From positions 1-64,000 of the forward strand of contig JBEONO010000019.1 in assembly GCA_040544425.1 (NCBI GenBank): 64,000 bases of DNA, written 5' to 3'. Below the pieces are notes generated by a model. It had not been told where the DNA came from. It did no database searches and saw only the letters and a program-made list of their open reading frames with translations. Numbering within the stretch: position 1 is the first letter of the stretch; each line of letters opens with the position of its first letter. This DNA comes from Solimicrobium sp040544425. Its GTDB lineage: Bacteria > Pseudomonadota > Gammaproteobacteria > Burkholderiales > Burkholderiaceae_D. Shown in pieces: positions 60,993 through 64,000 of this stretch. The position numbers and the translations under genes are program-made.

Positions 60993-61099
60993 TGTTGTTT
61001 CTCCCTTAATTTCGCTATTGCGTCAAGATAAAGGTCTTTAAAGCGAACATTCTTTGGTTCGCGCTGCATCTGTTCGAAAATTTTTTTGGTGTTGGGCAT
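60989..61099 (-). pseudogene. hicA: hicA remnant with an internal deletion (36 aa)
   Basis: The first about 24 residues (PNTKKIFEQMQREPKNVRFK) match the N-terminus of HicA toxins and the last about 12 (LDAIAKLREKQQ) match the C-terminal helix. The whole middle, with the catalytic His and RNA-binding core, is missing in frame, about 40 residues short. AGG lies close to the ATG at 61099. HicA cannot be active from this. Confidence 0.7.
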
Positions 61100-61166
61100 T
61101 TGCCTATGGTGCCAATAATGGAACCATTTGTCAAATTGATTAAACGTGAGAATCGAGCAATTTACC

Positions 61167-61667
61167 TCACGCCAAAGCTTCGGACCCAGCCGGACAATTC
61201 GTGCAGGCCCCGTCATCACACAGCGCGCAATGGCGATATAAACCGATGCTGGTCGCGGTCTGTGAACGGATAACCGGCTGAATAATCTGCGCCAACGATT
61301 TCTGCTGTTCCTCGGTAATCGAAGCCAGATACGCTTCAGTAATTTGCTCACGCAGAGCCAGCACCTTCCTTGCCAGCGTGGTACCGCTCCTGCTGATCTT
61401 CAGACCGACCTGTTTTTTTGCATCCTTATCAAGTCTGGAAATCAGCCTGTCCTGTTCCAGACGATCGACCACGCGCACGGCCGACGAATGTTGCAGGCCC
61501 AGCGTCTCGGCCAGCCACCCAATATGAAACTGGTCGCAGTTCTGAATGCTGACCAATGCGGTCAATTCAGACAAAGACCGTCCAAAAGTCGATTCAAGCT
61601 CTTCCTCAATTCGGGCATTCAGTCCGCGGGCAAATGCGGCGATCTGGTTCAAATGTGCAGCGCTCAT
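61167..61667 (-). CDS. MarR-family regulator with Cys-rich C-terminus
   Basis: A MarR winged helix (about 10-140: HIGWLAETLGLQHSSAVRVV, LEQDRLISRLDKDAKKQVGL). The last about 20 residues hold four cysteines (HCALCDDGACTNCP), which could bind metal or form disulfides, so it may sense redox or metals. GGAGGAG lies ten bases before ATG 61667, in the end of the preceding gene, so the two are probably one operon. The in-frame extension to 61859 overlaps that gene. Confidence 0.85.
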   Translation of the reverse strand: MSAAHLNQIAAFARGLNARIEEELESTFGRSLSELTALVSIQNCDQFHIGWLAETLGLQHSSAVRVVDRLEQDRLISRLDKDAKKQVGLKISRSGTTLARKVLALREQITEAYLASITEEQQKSLAQIIQPVIRSQTATSIGLYRHCALCDDGACTNCPAGSEALA

Positions 61668-61674
61668 GAATAAT

Positions 61675-62238
61675 TTACTCCTCCAGCGTGGGTACGGAAA
61701 AGCGCTCCCCGGTGGCAAAGAATTCGCCACTGGAGATGTAATGCATGGTGCGTTCCAAGGGGTCGGTGCCGAAATCCCACTGATTGTCATGGAATCGGCG
61801 CGAATCCACATAGCTTGCCACAACTTCGGCAATGAACAGATCATAGCGCTGGCTGGCATCAGGAATTACCTTGCATTCCATCCACGCCACGCAATCTTCC
61901 AACATGGGCGCGGCAATTTTTTGCGCCGGAAAAGTCTTCAGATCAAAGCGCGCAAATTTATCACCGTCACGCCCTGAGGTCTGACCGACCGCCACCGTCT
62001 GGGCGGCGATGCGGCGCTTGGGAATCTGCAGGCCAAACTCACCGCTGGCGTCAACCAATTCACGGCTGTAGGAGGCACCGTCCAGCACCAACAGCAATTT
62101 GGGTGGATCGTAATCAAGCGGCATCGCCCAGGAAGCGGCCATGATATTCGTTTTGCCGCCATGGGCAGAGGTAATAATGGTTACCGGGCCATGATTCAAC
62201 AACTTCCAGCATTTGTCCAAAGGTAGATTGCTGCGCAT
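61675..62238 (-). CDS. Flavin reductase-like protein
   Basis: 187 residues of the flavin reductase/FMN-binding split-barrel family (GPVTIITSAHGGKTNIMAAS, LLVLDGASYSRELVDASGEF, RDGDKFARFD). Family members supply reduced flavin to monooxygenases or act on other substrates. The MarR gene follows seven bases after its stop, suggesting that MarR controls it. Confidence 0.85.
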   Translation of the reverse strand: MRSNLPLDKCWKLLNHGPVTIITSAHGGKTNIMAASWAMPLDYDPPKLLLVLDGASYSRELVDASGEFGLQIPKRRIAAQTVAVGQTSGRDGDKFARFDLKTFPAQKIAAPMLEDCVAWMECKVIPDASQRYDLFIAEVVASYVDSRRFHDNQWDFGTDPLERTMHYISSGEFFATGERFSVPTLEE

Positions 62239-62343
62239 CAGATTGATACTTTCTTAAAATGTTCCTTGTTTATGTATGTAGCAAGCATATAAGCTTGACT
62301 GCAAAAATGCAACCCCAAAAAAACCATATCGAAAGACAAAAAA

Positions 62344-62382
62344 AAGCAAGCCAGTCCAATTTTGGATGTATCTGGCTTGCTT
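62344..62382 (-). terminator. Rho-independent terminator of tonB
   Basis: Arms aagcaagccag (62344-62354) and ctggcttgctt (62372-62382) form an 11-bp stem. Read on the minus strand, a T-run follows directly, 23 bp after the tonB stop. Confidence 0.88.
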
Positions 62383-62404
62383 CCGGTTCGTTACGCGACT
62401 TTGC

Positions 62405-63046
62405 TTATGCAGGCAGTTTCCATACATACTCCACGGCGGTCCACAATTGCTGCGGTTTGCCGTCAACAGTACCGGGTTTAAATTTGCAAATGCTCAGTGC
62501 ATTTTTTGCTGCCGTGTCCAGTCCTTTATAGCCGGATGACTTTTCAACTCTGGAATCAGCTACATGACCATCAAGGCCGATCAGAAATTGAATCCGTACT
62601 ACGCCCTTCTCTTCATTGCGCAGGGAATTAATTGGGTAGGCCGGTTTGTTGCAGGTATTGAAATCAACCTGAGCCTGAACAACCGCTGGGCCAGGTGTTG
62701 AAGTTGTCGCAGCCATGCTTGCATCCGGAGCTGGCGGGGTCACGCTCACTTCGGCGGTAATCGCATTTGGCGAAACCTGCTGATCAATCTGCACTTCTGG
62801 CACCGGAATAAACGGTGGTGGCGGCTCGGCCATTTTCGGTGGTGGCGGCGGCGCGTCTGGCGGCGGCGGTGGTGGCGGCACCTCTTCAATCACTTTTGCT
62901 TCGATCGGCAGTTCTTTGATGACCGAGATAATTTGCTTACCCAAGCCAGTTAGCAGTGCATAGATCACGATCGCATGCAGCAGCACGACCACAAAAATTC
63001 CGGTGAATTTTTTGACTGGATCCTGTTCCTGGTTTGTTAAATTCAT
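62405..63046 (-). CDS. tonB: Energy transducer TonB
   Basis: One N-terminal membrane helix (about 15-35), a Pro-rich periplasmic spacer (about 55-85, PPPPPPPDAPPPPPK) and a C-terminal TonB domain (about 130-213: YPINSLRNEEKGVVRIQFLI, DTAAKNALSICKF). It couples the proton motive force to outer-membrane receptors. exbB/exbD are not in the window. A terminator follows. Confidence 0.9.
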   Translation of the reverse strand: MNLTNQEQDPVKKFTGIFVVVLLHAIVIYALLTGLGKQIISVIKELPIEAKVIEEVPPPPPPPDAPPPPPKMAEPPPPFIPVPEVQIDQQVSPNAITAEVSVTPPAPDASMAATTSTPGPAVVQAQVDFNTCNKPAYPINSLRNEEKGVVRIQFLIGLDGHVADSRVEKSSGYKGLDTAAKNALSICKFKPGTVDGKPQQLWTAVEYVWKLPA

Positions 63047-63159
63047 ACATCCCCCATTGGTTATTAAATTTTATGGTCAGATTGGACTTTTGAATGCGTG
63101 CCGTCTGTGCGGTAACAGACAGGCACGTTGACCAGATAAAAATTTGTTCGAGAATGAGA

Positions 63160-63645
63160 CTAAGAAAAATGATGCGCGTGACCGCTTGAAAATGTGCCGG
63201 AATTCACGCCCCCTGGTATCTGGGGCGCATTGATCAGGTAGGATTCCAGCGCGAGGCTGGAATTCTGCAGATTGAACCAGGTCGCAAACAGCGCATCCAT
63301 GGACTTCAAATGAAATAAAAACCACTTCGGTAACGATTCCAGGACATGTAAGGCGGAGCCATTGATGCCGTACTTCACATCCGGAATCGCTGCATGCAAC
63401 ACTTCCAGAACTTTGGCATGTTGTTCACGATGTGGAAGAATTTCATAAAACTGGATAGACTCCATGATCCCCTCCTCTTCCTTGAAATCCAGTTCCAGAT
63501 CTGATACCAGCGACAGATAGCGTGATTCGAAATTTAATTCCGGCTCGTGGATGATGTTGGATAATTTTTGTACAAAACACCGATGCGCTTTATCTACTTC
63601 CGGAATACCAAGCTCCATATTTGATGACCATACGAGATTGTTCAT
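63160..63645 (-). CDS. Bacteriohemerythrin-like protein with one missing iron ligand
   Basis: 161 residues of the hemerythrin fold: His in DKAHRCF, EE in DFKEEEGIM, HxxxH in HREQH and HxxxxD in HLKSMD. At the position of the usual HxxxE His there is Asp (DFKEE), so the di-iron site is altered and oxygen binding is uncertain. GGGG lies eight bases before ATG 63645; the longer frame from 63672 lacks a clear site. Family members bind O2 or NO. Confidence 0.75.
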   Translation of the reverse strand: MNNLVWSSNMELGIPEVDKAHRCFVQKLSNIIHEPELNFESRYLSLVSDLELDFKEEEGIMESIQFYEILPHREQHAKVLEVLHAAIPDVKYGINGSALHVLESLPKWFLFHLKSMDALFATWFNLQNSSLALESYLINAPQIPGGVNSGTFSSGHAHHFS

Positions 63646-63939
63646 AATTAAAACCCCGAGATGAATGTTCATCTCAATTGATTTTTATTAAAAATAGAAA
63701 GTCATGGCTCTTGGTCAAAACAACTGATAATTGTGAGTCACCGTAATGACGAGTCAGTTGTGTGTTGCGATACCAAGAATGGACAGATTATTTTGCTCCC
63801 TGATTATTGATTGCGCTTCCCTTTTATTGGTGAAGTCACGAACAGTTATACCCAGTTATTTGTGATCTGGCAGCTCTGATTACAATTTGAATTACTTTAA
63901 AATTGATTCGCAGAAACTTGGCAGCCGTTTTATCAATAT

Positions 63940-64000
63940 ATGACTGAAGCCAAGGAAACATCCCAGGAAGCATTAAACGCCTGCCACGTTGCGCTGAAGA
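63940..64000 (+). CDS. Partial open frame at the window end
   Basis: ATG at 63940 opens 20 codons (MTEAKETSQEALNACHVALK) running off the end. No ribosome site is evident and no family can be assigned. It may be the start of a real gene divergent from the hemerythrin; the 294-bp spacer between them holds nothing I recognise. Confidence 0.3.
   Translation, partial: MTEAKETSQEALNACHVALK

Noticed and set aside
63678..63691. TTGAT-N4-ATTAA near the hemerythrin start
   Set aside because: It resembles an FNR box, but its centre lies only about 40 bp before the ATG, so a -41.5 start would fall inside the coding region.

Overview
The window looks like chromosome from a motile, facultatively denitrifying betaproteobacterium, most likely Burkholderiales and perhaps the Oxalobacteraceae. 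This is an inference from gene content and protein style. Supporting content: Tar-like chemoreceptors with the betaproteobacterial signalling domain, a copper nitrite reductase with a fused cytochrome c domain, a pyrophosphate-type phosphofructokinase, a phasin (polyhydroxyalkanoate granules), the exosortase H pair, and an MCE lipid transporter of the MlaE/F/D type. Base composition is moderately GC-rich, except for an AT-rich islet at about 25.7-28.0 kb. No rRNA, tRNA, CRISPR array, prophage or complete insertion sequence was recognised.

Layout. 0-13 kb: a truncated chemoreceptor, a FecR-like envelope protein, a sensor kinase, a tiny His/Asp-rich lipoprotein, an orphan PD-(D/E)XK nuclease, an amidohydrolase, a hydrolase/LysR divergent pair, a flavoprotein, a pilin-like/DUF1161 protein, a DUF433-DUF5615 toxin-antitoxin pair and a CcdA/thioredoxin pair. 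13-25.7 kb: GST, a large periplasmic-sensor GGDEF-EAL protein, cbpA-cbpM, an hsp20-usp stress operon, a lemA-TPM-TPM operon, a ferritin-like protein, a phasin and PPi-phosphofructokinase. 25.7-28.1 kb: an AT-rich islet with a subclass B3 metallo-beta-lactamase and a killer/antidote module, bounded by an imperfect direct repeat. 28.1-31 kb: nirK-nirV-sco. 31-46 kb: chemoreceptors, two-component proteins, a GGDEF-EAL gene broken by a one-base frameshift, a PRC-barrel protein, and a sensor kinase/unknown/KaiC-like operon. 46-51 kb: a DJ-1/PfpI protein, a four-gene MCE transporter operon and a nitroreductase. 51-64 kb: another chemoreceptor, xrtH and its partner, a PAS kinase, a MipA-like porin, a winged-helix/GHKL/STAS-like protein, an SMP-30/gluconokinase fusion, toxin-antitoxin genes (one hicA gutted by deletion), flavin reductase-marR, tonB and a hemerythrin.

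The strongest unifying signal is regulatory. FNR/Anr-type boxes (TTGAT-N4-ATCAA) lie upstream of hsp20-usp and the KaiC operon as perfect matches, and upstream of nirK, the ferritin-like gene and PPi-phosphofructokinase with one mismatch each. This suggests that denitrification, stress protection, glycolysis and a KaiC-type signalling module respond together to oxygen loss. The most interesting candidate systems are the kinase/unknown/KaiC operon, whose KaiC lacks the clock phosphorylation residues by my alignment, and the winged-helix/GHKL/STAS protein with its own direct-repeat operator. A palindromic element followed by 14-bp tandem repeats occurs twice. All assignments come from reading the sequence; no database search was run.
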